Shown: in pieces, positions 45,364 through 57,056 of the stretch
How positions within the stretch are numbered: the stretch's first letter is position 1
Layout of the letters: every line of letters begins with the position of its first letter
Source: Zasmidium citrigriseum
Lineage: Eukaryota; Ascomycota; Dothideomycetes; Mycosphaerellales; Mycosphaerellaceae
Reading direction: 5' to 3'
DNA: 64,000 nt
Assembly: GCA_002786025.1 (NCBI GenBank)
Contig: NHNW01000011.1
Span: 372,001-436,000 of the forward strand
Translations under genes and position numbers: made by a program
Notes under the pieces: model-generated
The model's database searches: none
Told to the model about the DNA's origin: nothing
What the model saw: only the letters and a program-made list of their open reading frames with translations

Positions 45364-46193
45364 CGTACTGTACAAGTTTTTTGCATAGGAAGAATCCCGT
45401 CTATCCAGAGCGCAGTATTACGAAAAGTGTAACCTAATTAGAAGAGCTGACCAGCAGCATATCGAATCGAATGAAGGAGACAGGAAATGAGAAGGACAAC
45501 AAGACACAAGGAGAATCGTGACTCGTTTCAGCAGGACGCGTCGCGAGGAGGAAATGTCCAGACCTTGGGACGAGTCCATATTTCAAACAACAGCGCCTCA
45601 CTCGACTTCTGCGTCATTGCCGCCAGCCTACTCGTCATGGCTGAGTGTTTCCGTCGCGTAGGCGCCAGGGCGGCAACGAAAAGGACAATGATGGGCGTTT
45701 TGGTATGTGAGTGGCAGAGCGAAGGTCGACGCAGGAGCTGTAGCCGCCGAAGATGTCTGCCAGCGCACGGACGCCCAATCACTGTGGTCGGAATGAGGTC
45801 CGGTGGTTAAATACAACAACTCTTGCAGATATACGAGCCAACGTGGCAGAGCCAGAGAGGACGTAACGTCGGCTTGAGAACAGTGTTATATTGCTCGCTT
45901 CTCATACCGAAAGCAGGCGTACTGTAACTAAGCTGCTAATGGACAAGCAGCGCCCCTTTGAGGCGAAGGGAATGGCCCGGGTCTCAAACAGAAAGAAGGT
46001 ATGCCAACCAACGCCTCTCGCTCTGATCAAACCAAGCAGACTCGAAATCCGGCACAGTGGCCTCCTGGTATACTGCACGCCCCTTGCCAAAAACAAAGTG
46101 AAAACGCCGTCTTCATGCAGTCGAAGCGAAAATGCCAGAGTCAGAACCAGAACGCTGCAAAAGACGCCGTCAAAATGCAATCACCAGCCTTCC
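45364..46193. other. Intergenic: CFEM gene 5' side and CDC14 3' side
   Basis: 830 bases. It may contain a missed signal-peptide exon of the CFEM gene. In 46080-46190 there is an imperfect repeat (ACGCCGTC then ATGCAGTC / ATGCAATC). No gene recognised. Confidence 0.4.
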
Positions 46194-47141
46194 TCATGCA
46201 GTAGTGGGCGTTTGAAATGGCCCACTCTCTTGCAAGTCTGCCACAAGCTCGCTGACATTGTTCAGATATTCCCCAAGCAAGTCTTGCTTCTCCTCTTGTG
46301 TGCGAATGTCTGGATCCTCCTCGTCAATGTCCATAGCATCACCAGAGTGTGTCCTCGCATGTCCTGGGATTGCGTTCAAGTATTTCTCTTGACCTCGCTG
46401 TATTACTGCCGTGTTTGGTGCACTTGCACTGATTTGTGGAGCTACCGGTGATTCCGGCATGAGGTAGAAGTATAAGAACTCGAGCGAACGCATCTTGACG
46501 TCCTTGGTAGTTGAGCGACTCTTGAACAGGCTTGTCACTGTAAGCAGACCATCGATAGCTTCAAAGGTTCGGGTGTTTCGAGGACAGTCGAGGAGACAAG
46601 CGACGAGGACAAGAAGTGTCTGCGATTGTATCTTGGGCGGATTTGCTGAGTCGAGGAGGTCGAGGAGAAGGTTCATGTATGTCTCTCGGTTGAAGAGGCA
46701 TTTCGATGGCGGATGGAGAAGAAGGACGCCTTGGAGAAGCTCGAGTGCGGCGAGAATCAGGAGGTCGGTGTCGGAAGGATTGCCCATGCCCATGAGACAT
46801 TCGAGTGTTGATAGCAACCTTGATGCCACTGCTGGTAATCAGTATATAGCTTTCCTCCCTTTTCAAAGCCGTGACCTACCATTCCACTGGAAACCCTCTT
46901 GCAATCGAAAGAACTCTCTGAACGCCGGATCCTGCTTCAACTCGCCCAATGCCTTCGCCGACCCATGCTGTCTCCCTCCACCATCCAATGCCGAGCTCTT
47001 CCTCTTATGTGGCGATCTGGAGCTTGCTTTCGAGAGGCATACTTGGGCGAGGAGGCCTTCTATTTGTCGTAGGCCCTTTCGAATCTTTGCGCCGTCCCGA
47101 GACGAGATGTTGTCGAAGGAAAGAGAAAGGAGCGACTCCAT
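46194..47141 (-). CDS. CDC14: Septation initiation network protein Cdc14 (SIN component)
   Basis: Exons 46880-47141 and 46194-46828, intron 51 bases; 897 nt, 298 residues. The start MESLLSLSFDNISSRDGAKI, then IRKGLRQIEGLLAQ, DPAFREFFRLQEGFQWN-VASRL (across the intron), LALELLQGVLLLHPPS-like ILAALELLQGVLLLH and LLLDLLDS define the family PF08045. This is the armadillo-like partner of the Sid1 kinase in fission yeast, not the dual-specificity phosphatase of the same name; it acts at the spindle pole and in septum formation. The intron ends in CAGCAG, so two acceptors, 46831 and 46828, are possible and differ by one residue; the distal one fits the family better. The tail is acidic (DAMDIDEEDPDI). 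Confidence 0.9.
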
Positions 47142-47822
47142 TGCGAAGATGACCAGGTTATTCGATCACCCGATGGACAATATAGTATCTCGTGAGCATC
47201 GGGGTCATGCAGCTAATCGTCTAGCCATGTCGCCTCCGCAAAGCAGCTGCCGTTTTGGAGTATCCACAGCGGGCGTCGTCAGGGGAACGCCCGTCGCTAG
47301 GCAGAGGTGCCAATTTCCACGTGAGTCTTTTCGATGTCTTTGACCAACTTCAAGACTTGGATCTTGATCAATCTTTTCGATCGCTTGAGTTTGCACCTTC
47401 CCTAAAGACTTGCTCTTGCAGGAAAAGAAGTCGCCGCTGCCAGCTGCCAACTGCATTGCTCCTTCTCACCCGGGATTTGTACCGAGCCTGCTTATTGTAT
47501 CTGCTCAAACACGAAGGCCCCTTCGTTGCTCGAGACAGATCCGAAAGATACTTGTTGCAACATGCAATCGGGAGTCTTTTCCATGATGGAGTCTCGGATA
47601 GACCATGAATCCTTTGCTGGCCTATCTGCCCAATGGACCGCACTTTGATGTCACGTTGGCCGCTAGTTGACCGAGTCCCGCCGCACAGTAACATCACCCC
47701 ATCGCAAACAATGCAACGTGCCCAAGATCGACATCCTACGAGTCTGGGAAGGGTTTTTTATTCAAGATGGGATCTCTTCCAATTTCCGTATTTCGACGAA
47801 TGTTTGCTAAGTATATCCTAAC
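47142..47822. promoter_or_regulatory. Divergent region between CDC14 and the GH89 gene
   Basis: 680 bases between start codons. No gene recognised; it must hold both promoters. Confidence 0.5.
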
Positions 47823-50215
47823 ATGAGACCTCTTTCTTTTGCAGTGGGCTTTGCTTTTGCTGCCATTGGAAGGTGTCTCTCTACCTCGCAATACTCTACT
47901 GCTGGTATTGAGGCGTTGGTCAAGAGAAGAATCCCGGAACATGTGGATAGCTTCTCGTTCGCCTTGACTCATCATGTTTCACAGGCAAACTCCTCTTTGC
48001 CAGCCAACGACGAGTATTCCGTCTCCAATGGAAACGATGGCAAGATTCACATATCCGGCAACTCCCCGATCGCCCTCGCCTCTGGCCTTAGATGGTACTT
48101 GACCAACATCGTCCATGTCGACATCTACTGGTTCATAGGATCTCAGCTCAATCTTGCTCCGGCTCGACTCCCACGCCTCAACGCTACCTATCATGGAGCA
48201 AGCACTGTCCCATGGAGATTACACTTCAACACAGTGACATTCAGCTACACTTCCGCTTTCTGGGACTGGGATGACTGGCAGCTTCAGCTCGATTGGATGG
48301 CTCTTCGAGGGATTAATCTTCCACTTGCATGGGTTGGGTACGAGAAGATCTTGACTGATGTCTTCAAAGAGGCCGGCTTCACGGATGGAGAGATCAGCAC
48401 ATTTCTATCAGGTCCGGCCTTCCAATCATGGAATCGTTTCGGAAACATTCAAGGCAGTTGGGGTGGCGACTTACCTTCCACTTGGGTCGATGCTCAATTC
48501 GCACTCAACAAGCAAATCGTTGCAAGAATGGTGGAACTTGGGATGACTCCCGTTCTGCCGTGCTTCACAGGCTTCGTACCGATGCAAATCGGCAGAATCT
48601 ACCCCAACGCTTCGTTCGTCAACGGAAGCCAGTGGAACGGCTTCGCGCGAGAGTATACTAATGTCACATTCCTCGAGCCCTTCGACCCGCTCTTCACGAT
48701 GATGCAGAAGAGCTTCATCTCCAAGCAGACTGCCGCCTATGGAGACGTGACCGATATCTATACTCTGGATCAGTACAACGAGAACAATCCGTACTCTGGA
48801 GACTTGGACTACCTTCGCAACGTGACGTCGAACACCATTCAGAGCCTGAAGGCTGCAGATCCTGATGCGATATGGCTTTTGCAGGGCTGGCTATTCTACA
48901 GTTCGGAAAGTTTTTGGACGAACGAGCGAGTCGAGGCGTATTTGAGTGGAGTCGATGATTCGGACATGTTGATACTGGACCTCTTCTCGGAGTCGCAACC
49001 ACAATGGCAGCGCACATCTTCTTATTTTGGCAAGCCCTGGATTTGGTGTGAGCTACATGATTATGGAGAGAACATGGGACTGTACGTCAATACACAGCAG
49101 CAGGCGTAATGTCAATGCTAATAGCAAACAGATATGGCCAGGTCGAAAACGTCACGATCAACCCAGTCGCAGCCCTGGCCGAGTCCAGCACGATGGTAGG
49201 CATGGGCCTAACGATGGAAGGCCAAGAAGGCAACGAGATCATGTACGACATCCTCCTCGATCAAGCCTGGTCCAAGCAACCCATCAACTCCGACTCCTAC
49301 TTCCACGACTGGGTAACCTCCCGATACCACAGCCCTCACCCTCTCCCGAGCGACCTCTACACAGCCTGGGACAAAATGCGGCAAACAGTCTACAACAACA
49401 CCGACCTAAGCCACGCTCAAGCCGTCACGAAATCCATTCTCGAACTCGCACCCAACACAATCGGCCTCCTCAACCGAACAGGCCACCACCCAACAACAAT
49501 CAACTACGACCCTGCAATCCTCGTCTCCGCCTGGAAAGACTTCTACCACGCCTCCTCTCAAAACCCCAGCCTCTGGCGAAACGAAGCCTACACCTTCGAC
49601 CTAACAGACATAACCCGCCAAGTCCTCGCCAACGCCTTCAACCCCCTCTATACGACTTTCATAGCCGCAGCGAACCACACCAGCTCCTCATACTCCACCA
49701 GCAAAGCCCGAGCAACAGGAACCCAAATACTCCGCCTCCTCTCCTCCCTCGACAGCGTCCTCGCAGCCAGCGGCCACGCACACTTCAGTTTCGACGCCTG
49801 GATCGCCTTGGCTCGTCAGTCAGCTCCATCTCCAGCCGAAGCAGACTTCTTCGAATACAACGCCAGGAATCAAATCACGCTTTGGGGTCCGAATGGCGAG
49901 ATCAGTGATTATGCGAGTAAGCAGTGGGGTGGGTTAGTTAGGGGGTATTATCTGCCGAGATGGGAGAGGTTTGTGGAGTTTACGTTGAATAGTACGACGA
50001 GTGCGAATGGGCGGAATGATGCGTTGAAGAAGAGTTTGTTGGTGTTTGAGGAGGCGTGGCAGATGGAGACTTCGGAGCATGGTTGGGAGGGTAATGGGTG
50101 GAGAGGAAGCCAACATTCACCGCCGTGGGGATGGCCGTCACATCGGGGTGGTCTACGGGAGACGATCGCGCGGATTGAGCACGAGTGGCCTGATGTGTTC
50201 GGCAAAGCCTCATAG
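47823..50215 (+). CDS. Alpha-N-acetylglucosaminidase, GH89 (NAGLU family), secreted
   Basis: Exons 47823-49081 and 49132-50215, intron 50 bases; 780 residues, close to human NAGLU. A signal peptide, MRPLSFAVGFAFAAIGRC, starts the protein. Motifs include RWYLTNIVHVDIYW, PWRLHFNTVTFSYTSAFWDW, LDQYNENNPYSGD (Glu near 321, expected catalytic acid), IWLLQGWLFYSSESFW, LDLFSESQPQWQR, and after the splice GMGLTMEGQEGNEIMYD, with the second expected catalytic Glu near 449. Many Asn-x-Ser/Thr sites suggest glycosylation. The enzyme removes terminal alpha-linked GlcNAc from glycoproteins or polysaccharides, outside the cell or in the vacuole. Its natural substrate in fungi is not settled. It ends 145 bases from the convergent lipase-like gene. 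Confidence 0.94.
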
Positions 50216-50360
50216 GCCATTGAAGATATCTAGATCAATGTACATCTCACAAAACCTCAACGCTGCGCTTTTCAAACAAATGTCCCCTCCGAGCTAGAAG
50301 TCTACCATCTAAAGGCCCAATCCATATCCCGTACATTCATGTACACATCCAGGCCAAAAA

Positions 50361-52478
50361 TCAAGGCCTCTCCTTACTCGAATCCATTCCTAGATTCTGC
50401 GTAACTCCGTTCATCCTTCGTGAGACCAAATCCTCGTTCGAGCTCAATCGCGAGATCATAAAATGCCTCGCTTCCGCCGGACTCTTCCGCCCAGACGTAG
50501 TCCTCTGCACACGTCCTCGACTCCTCGTCGCGCCGCTGCCGCTTGTTCCACCGCTGCCTCGTCTCCGGTGATTTGAAGATTGAGCACCGCCACTGCCGGT
50601 AATAGATGTCATCCGCAGTTTCGATGGGATCTCCAAAGGTCTCTCTTCATTCACAGAGCCTCGTCTGGAGCGAGGCGAAGGCGCATAGTTGAAGTAGTCT
50701 CCACCTGGAACGCCATTCGATGCCACACTACTCGGAGCTGTTTCGAGATTCTTGTCGTTCTCGTCGAAGAGATCTCGCATCCAGCGTGCGCACTTGTGGA
50801 TGTATTGCCATCCCGCAGGATACACGCTGACGAATTGTAAGAAACCATGGCTGACTCCTGGAACGAAGTGGACTTCGACGTGCTTCTTTTCATTGAATCG
50901 TGCGTCCTCAGACTCCAAGCCCAGTTCTTGTCGTCTCTTGAACTCCATTCCGTGGGCTTGACGAAGGCGTCCGGCGAAGATAGCTGTATCGTCGACAAGG
51001 GGGTCTCGTTCTCCACATAGAAGGAATGTGCGCGGGAATTTCGAAAGGAGCTGTTCTGGCGCCCGTAATGGTGACAGGAAGTAGTCCGTCTGAAAGTCTG
51101 GCCTGTTGTATTCTCCAATATAAAGCAAAATCATGGCGCGAAGCATCTCGGGCGAGATGATGCGGTCGTTGAAGTAGGAAATCATGCTGCTCATGGCGAG
51201 TCTTGTTGCCGGTCTTCGATTGCTGTGACTGCTCGTTGGTCGTTGCTCTACGATTGCTTTTTGATTTGGTCTGATGGTGTCGTCGCTGTCCTCGTCATCT
51301 GATGCGTACGGTGTTGATGGCGTGAGCCTTCTATAGTCTTCAGATTTCCTTCGCAGAACTTCCTTGTTTTCTTTCCGTTGCTGAGGCCGTCTAAGTAGAG
51401 ATAGTTGCTCGTCTGTCATCCAATTTCCAATGTTCATTTCCAGAGCTGGGTAGATCGCACATATGGCTTCTGGAGGCGGTAGTGTATTCTTTGCACGAGC
51501 GCCAGCTTGCCACGATGAGTGTTGAGAATCATCATCCAGTAGGAGAAGGGTCATCGCAATGGCCAGGTTTCCTCCTGCACTGTCGCCGCTGACAATGATT
51601 CGAGGAATGCATTCTCCAGACAGCCCAAGACATCGGCCTCTTGTGGTGATGATCTGAAAGTAAGCATCGTAGCACTCGTGAAGCGCATATGGATAAGGAT
51701 GTTCAGGCGCCTTTCCGTAGTTCAGCGCAACGACTGGACACTTGCTCTTCGCCGCCCAAGCCATCAACTTATCGTCGTGACACCTTGGATCCATAGCCAC
51801 AAAGCCGCCGCCCGGAATATCCAGAATAATTCTGTCCTGGTGCAAAAGCTCCTGTCGACTCCCGTTGAAGTACATCCAAGTCTCCATAGGTTTCCGATAG
51901 TCGCTGTTCTTCGGCCGCTCGATCGGCACCTTTCTCGGAGGATAATTCATCAACTTCGGCCTCAAGAGACCCGTGACGAACTTCAAAATAGGTGTATTGG
52001 GCTTGTTCCAGCTGACCCTCAAGTGATCCAGACTCAAATCCCCTCGCACCCTCTTCACCATCTCGTCCGCCTGCTCGGCACATACGAGATAGTAGATTGT
52101 GAACACAATCTCACAGATGCTCCTCAGCCACTTCGGCCGCAGGTGCATCGCTGTCCAAAAGCCAGCATCCAGCGCCGTAGTCACCCATGTCGCCCGAAAG
52201 AAGCTCCGCTCATACAGATTCGCCAGCGGTTCTGGAGACTCCAAGCCTACTACTCTTGCAAAGTTCCTCGACACGTATAGTCCCACGCAGGACACCACCA
52301 CGGCTTGGTGCATTGTGAATCTCCCGGAGAGCCATTTTGAGATTCGTCGTACGCCTGGTGGACCGTGACGAGGGAACTTGGCGAGGTAGATGCTCCAAAG
52401 GAGCACGACGGTGAAGACTTGGTACTTGCGAAAGCGGGTCGAAGGGCGCCCTAAGATATGATCTAGCATCAACGGCAT
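50361..52478 (-). CDS. Alpha/beta-hydrolase, hormone-sensitive-lipase-like, membrane-anchored
   Basis: A single 705-residue frame. One or two hydrophobic N-terminal helices (YQVFTVVLLWSIYLAKF; HQAVVVSCVGLYV) suggest attachment to ER or lipid droplets. The oxyanion motif is DIPGGGFVAMDP rather than the usual HGGG; the nucleophile is in VSGDSAGGNLAI (Ser near 298); the acid in LLCGERDPLVDD; the His in VPGVSHGFLQF. This is the HSL group of carboxylesterases (Abhydrolase_3), acting on lipid esters, steryl acetates or small esters. An insertion with Asp/Glu and Arg repeats lies between Ser and Asp, and the last 130 residues are Ser/Arg/Gly-rich, a likely phosphoregulated tail. Replacement of the first His by Ile-Pro is worth noting, though the remaining Gly run can form the oxyanion hole. 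Confidence 0.87.
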   Translation of the reverse strand: MPLMLDHILGRPSTRFRKYQVFTVVLLWSIYLAKFPRHGPPGVRRISKWLSGRFTMHQAVVVSCVGLYVSRNFARVVGLESPEPLANLYERSFFRATWVTTALDAGFWTAMHLRPKWLRSICEIVFTIYYLVCAEQADEMVKRVRGDLSLDHLRVSWNKPNTPILKFVTGLLRPKLMNYPPRKVPIERPKNSDYRKPMETWMYFNGSRQELLHQDRIILDIPGGGFVAMDPRCHDDKLMAWAAKSKCPVVALNYGKAPEHPYPYALHECYDAYFQIITTRGRCLGLSGECIPRIIVSGDSAGGNLAIAMTLLLLDDDSQHSSWQAGARAKNTLPPPEAICAIYPALEMNIGNWMTDEQLSLLRRPQQRKENKEVLRRKSEDYRRLTPSTPYASDDEDSDDTIRPNQKAIVEQRPTSSHSNRRPATRLAMSSMISYFNDRIISPEMLRAMILLYIGEYNRPDFQTDYFLSPLRAPEQLLSKFPRTFLLCGERDPLVDDTAIFAGRLRQAHGMEFKRRQELGLESEDARFNEKKHVEVHFVPGVSHGFLQFVSVYPAGWQYIHKCARWMRDLFDENDKNLETAPSSVASNGVPGGDYFNYAPSPRSRRGSVNEERPLEIPSKLRMTSITGSGGAQSSNHRRRGSGGTSGSGATRSRGRVQRTTSGRKSPAEARHFMISRLSSNEDLVSRRMNGVTQNLGMDSSKERP

Positions 52479-53136
52479 AGGTCAGTCGCGTTCTGCAAGT
52501 CTCGCTGTTTCGAGGTGTCGTGGAATACCTATCATGGCGCAAGCTGCCCTCTACAACATATAGCCCGTCTGTATACCATAGAGTCTCGGAGACTCCTCAG
52601 GTGACTACCACCGCACGGTTACAAACGGCCGCCGCAAAGAACGAAAGCACGAGAGACGAGAGGAAGAGGGGAGAGGTAAGCCGATGGATCCGTCATTCAG
52701 CGAACAAACAACAAAGAAACGTGAGAGACGAAGGAAGCAGAAGCCGAGAAATAGAGAGTAGAGAGAGGTGGTCATGGGAAGGGAAAGCGCAGAGAACAGC
52801 CATCGTGACCAGCCAGACCGCCGACACGCCGCCAGGAAGCGCAGCGGGAGTGGGAGAGGCACATGCTCGATTGACATGTGAAGATGACATGGCCCCTCTG
52901 AATTGCCCGACCTCCGATTCGCCGGCTAGCCGGTCCTCGGCATGGCACATGACCGGCAGAAAGACGTGGGATGGGAGAGTTCAGGAGATATGGCACGGGG
53001 CATCGAATCAACGCAATACACGTTCGTTCTTCACTGATCAATCTCTATTCTAATCTCGCCGTCCAAGAAGTCACAATCTTTCAAGAGTCAAAAAGTACAC
53101 CAAGAACGTAAGACCGCAGGCTTCTTTCAGCATCCA
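52479..53136. other. Intergenic: lipase-like gene 5' side, HMG gene 3' side
   Basis: 660 bases; purine-rich from 52640 to 52800 (GAGAGAGG-type tract). No gene seen. Confidence 0.5.
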
Positions 53137-55478
53137 TCACTCGGCATTCGATCCAAACGCTCTGACCCACTCGCTGACTTCGAATCCGAGACGACGCAGA
53201 GTCGAAGGCTCGATCTCCAACGTCTCCTTGCCTTCCACCTTCGTTCTCTTCACCACGAACAGGTTGCCTTCGTCCAGGATGTCGACGCTTTGCTTGCCAT
53301 TGTCGCCCGCAACGCCGTCGCGCACGTAGATCGTCAGGTCGGGGCTGATGATGCCACGCCACTGCGTCGCCGTCCACTGCCAGTGGTCCGTTGGCGCATA
53401 GGGGTCGTGGGCGTCGATGGGGATATTGCAGGCGAAGAAGTTACTCGCATGGAGCGAGTAGTTGGCGATGATGCTGACTGGCTTGGCCGATGAGTTGGAA
53501 GAGGCAGCCTCCTTGCTGGCTGCATCGCTGACTGAAGAGCGAGTCGTGTCGACGTCCATCTTCGAGGCGTCAGAGTTGGTTCGCTCAGATGATGCCTCTT
53601 TGTCTTCTCCAGCCTTGACCTTCGACGTCGATGATTCGCTATCATCGTAGTTCTCGTCAATCTCCCGGCCGGTCTTCTTCGGCGTCGTAGCAGGCGCAGC
53701 GTCCACCATCACAGAATCTGTTGGCGAATTGGTCCTCATCGCCAACGAGTCTTTGATCTCGCTGCTCTTGTCCAGCCACTCGGCAGCAAGACGATGGTAT
53801 TGTGCCATGAGCTTCTCCTTGGATCCCTCAGCCGTGAGGTTTGGCCCGCTGCGAAGCTTCACAGTGAGATCATCGTCTTTGCGAAGAGTGTCACTGAGCC
53901 ATTTTCCAAGATCCTTCACTGCATCTGCACTGTCGCCTTCGACGACCAGCAGAGGTCCGCGCAGAGCTGACTTCTTGACAGGCGTTGGAGGAGCCACGCG
54001 ACGCAGTACGCCAATCTTATGCCGGAAGTCCAAGTTCATGATCTGCTCTTTTGCTGTCTTTCCCGCTCCTGCAGTTGCCAATGCACCACTCACACTGCCC
54101 GAATTGCTGGTCTGCAGCGGTGGCAGAGTCAGTGATCGGTCGTGCGTAATATGTCCTTGGGACAGGCGGTGCTGCTGGTAGCCTGGTCCTGGACGTGGTG
54201 GAGGCGCCATGGCACCCGGTGAATTCACCACACCTCGGAGTCCTGGTAAGCTCTCACGACGTGGATGAGCAGCGCCGGGAGGATATGGATGTGGTGGTGC
54301 TTGTGCAAATGGGAAGGGCGTGCCTGGTCCAGATTGAGGAGGGCCAGGAGGTGCAGCTGCATAGCGGGTTGGGATGGACCTGCTGATTGTAGGTTGCTGA
54401 TGGTCGCCATTGTAGCGACGTCGCTTGAGGTCGGGGCTCAAGGGACCGAGATCATCTCTCTCGTCAGGATGGGCGTGAACAGGCGACATGGTGTTGCCAG
54501 GGAACTGTCTGCCCAGACGACGTGCTGCTGGCGATTGTAAACTCAGATCTCTGAGCACTGGAAGAGTCCTGGAGACTGGAGTGACGATGGAGCCTGGTGT
54601 CTGTGGTCCAGAGGCCGGGCTTGGATTGCTGGACTGTACGCCTGAGTAGGGTGTCGATGGAGCCAAGATACTTCTACCACCGCACTTTGTGCACTTGGCT
54701 TTCTTTCCGCTGGTGAGCCCGTCGGAGGACTGGCTGTTACGACGACCACTGCGTTTCGGCTGGTAACGATAGCTTGGGTACTGCTGCTGGTGACGCAGCT
54801 TCTCTTCTTCGGCGAGGGCCTTCCACTTGTTCTTTACTTCCGGAGACTGATTATGCCACTGCTCGCCGATGATCTTGGAGATTTCTGGATTCGCGAGGCC
54901 TGGATTCTGGGCAACAACGTTGGCCTGATGATGCTGTCGATATAATATGAATGCTGCGAGCCGTTAGCGATGCTGACGGTGTTTGCCATCCTCGAAGACT
55001 TACCGTTCCTCGGCCGCCGGATCTTTGGATCAGGCTGGCAGATGCAAACGTGGATACTGCTGTCGCTGCTGTCCTGTCTGGCGTGGCCTGGAGTTGCTTC
55101 GTTGTGGTCAATCTCTTTGTCCTCCGCCTCTACAATACCGGCGTCCCGCTTTCTCGTTGTCGTCTTGAAAGGAGGGCTCTCTTCCGGCGTCAGTGGAGTC
55201 TTGGAACCACTGCGTTCCGGGCTGGGAGAGCGTCTCTGCGAGCGAGACGAGACGGAAGATGAAGTGCGCCTACTGGGGGTCGCTGCGCTGTTATGGCTGC
55301 CTCGTGTTTCCTGAGCTTGAGACCTGTTCAAGACAACGGGGTCACTTTGATTCATGGTTCGCTGCCACAGCTGTCTGGTGAAGATGATGTGGCCGGAATC
55401 ATTTGCGGGCTGCGTTTGCGGTGGGGGGATCCAATGGGGTGGCAGCGAGAGCGGCAGATTTTGATGGACAGCAGACAT
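53137..55478 (-). CDS. HMG-box transcription factor
   Basis: Exons 55004-55478 and 53137-54953, intron 50 bases; 763 residues. The N-terminal 155 residues are Ser/Pro/Arg-rich. The HMG box spans the intron: IRRPRN-AFILYRQHHQANV, NPEISKIIGEQW, KNKWKALAEEEKLRHQQQYP, YRYQPKRSG (successive helices). The sequence-specific MATA/SOX class residues (RPRNAFILYR) are present. CIC lies just before the box and CTKCGG just after it. The middle is Pro/Gly-rich; the C-terminus has a folded-looking, probably conserved part (SIIANYSLHASNFFACNIP, TDHWQWTATQWRGIISPDLTIYV, LGFEVSEWVRAFG). Related proteins include Ste11- and Rfg1-like regulators of mating and development; exact role not readable. The TTG at 54666 is only an open-frame start, not the gene's. 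Confidence 0.88.
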
Positions 55479-57056
55479 CGGGAGGAAGAGGAGAGGGTCT
55501 CACAGGCCTCTTGTTCCACTGGCATTCGCAGTCGACAATGAACGCCCAGCGTACCAATGACAGAGCGTGACGAATCAACACCGTCCATTATTGAAAGAGG
55601 CAGCGAATCTTTGTGCCTATTATCCCAAGCCTCATGTGGCATGCGGTCCTTTGTCCAATGACGAGCACGGCCGCCGGCTGCTTCGCGCAATGCTGCGATT
55701 GTTGCGGAGTCGACACTGCCGTCCTTTCTTTGTTCTTTGTTGGTGTGTAGCGGCTCCGAAAACGGCCAGGCCGAAGCGCGAAGCAACCAGGCGAAACGTC
55801 AGCTGCCTTTGAGACATTCCAGCGGTAAGCATGCAAGGAGGCGCCTCAAAGAAATGCAGCCTGCCACAATGCGCACAAACGACCGCCCATCCGTGGCCTG
55901 CTCGCCACGCCTTCGCTGGGAATTTCAGGAAGCCATGCCATGGCAAGAATCGCCATGGAAACACCACAGCGGAATGTTACACCTCGTTGCAACTCTGCGA
56001 GCGTGCTGTGTGACCCACACGGCCACTTCAATTATCGTCTCGTTATACTCTCGAGCGACGACAACTGGACGGCTTCGCCGCTGCACCGGCGATCGATATG
56101 CACTCCATCAGACGTCGCCAGACCACCGGGACCCAGGCGATTCGGTCATTGGCCAAGGCAGCATGCGTCGACCTTGAATCTCCCGAACATGACGGAGATG
56201 ATGGCTTGAGAGTGGATGGTGTCGCCCAGTGCTGCCGTCGGGAAGGGTACATGGTGGGCGAAACACCAATATCGATTCTTTACTTAGAGCAGTCGACGGA
56301 CCAGCAGTGGACCAACGAACACCAACGCAGTGTATGATTGCATGTGACGGAGCCTGGATAAAGACGAAATGGCGGTGTCAAACATTGTGGGTGCCCCAAG
56401 GACTCCAGTACGACACTGGCATGATGCTCGTCCCGGACTCAGAGCTCCCTCGTGTAGAGTGGTGGTGTTTGACCCGGCTCGTGCTCCCGCGCGTGCACTT
56501 GATGATGCGGAGATGTTTGTGAGACCACCAGGCCCGAGCAAACAAGACCTCCGCCGGTACTGGACCCTTTCAATACTTGAGCTGCGAAGTTAAAGGCTCG
56601 CCTGACCGTGCTTCAAACAAAGAACCAAAGTCAGCTGCAGTATGCAGCGTAATTAGCCTTATGTCGCTACCCGAGATAGTCGCTTCGGACAGCAGCATGA
56701 ACGCGCGTAAAGCCACGCGAAAACACTCCGTTGGTGTTTTGTTTGTGTTGCCAACCCGTCCACGGGAGCCTGCAGCTGTCACTTTTCACTATCCCGGAAG
56801 ATGATCATGGGTATGTCTCGCTCGTTCCGGGAGGGGAAAGTCAGCCTGATACTGCCTGACGTGTGGAAGTGTTGAGGTCATCAATATTGGGAGGGAGGTC
56901 TTTGAGGTGGCTTCTTCTGAAGCTGGACAGGCTGCCCCTGGAATTATCGCGATGGCTACGGGACTGCTGAACCCGGAGACTGTCGTCTAGCACCATCATA
57001 CGAGAATCGTCTTCACTTGATAGTGATGGGAGGCCTTTCTCATACTAACTTGGAGG
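55479..57056. other. 1.58-kb stretch without a recognised gene
   Basis: It contains the HMG gene promoter and the 3' side of the second SNF2 gene. Open frames up to 146 codons overlap in several phases and have no domain. Confidence 0.4.

Noticed and set aside
45364..45375. A CFEM protein start at 45375
   Set aside because: The codon is TTG; ATG is at 45363.
46080..46190. A tandem repeat in the CDC14 3' region
   Set aside because: The two units share only about 15 of 25 bases; probably chance in an A-rich stretch.
54543..54666. A separate protein starting at 54666
   Set aside because: The apparent start is TTG; the frame is continuous with the HMG-box exon that begins at 54953.
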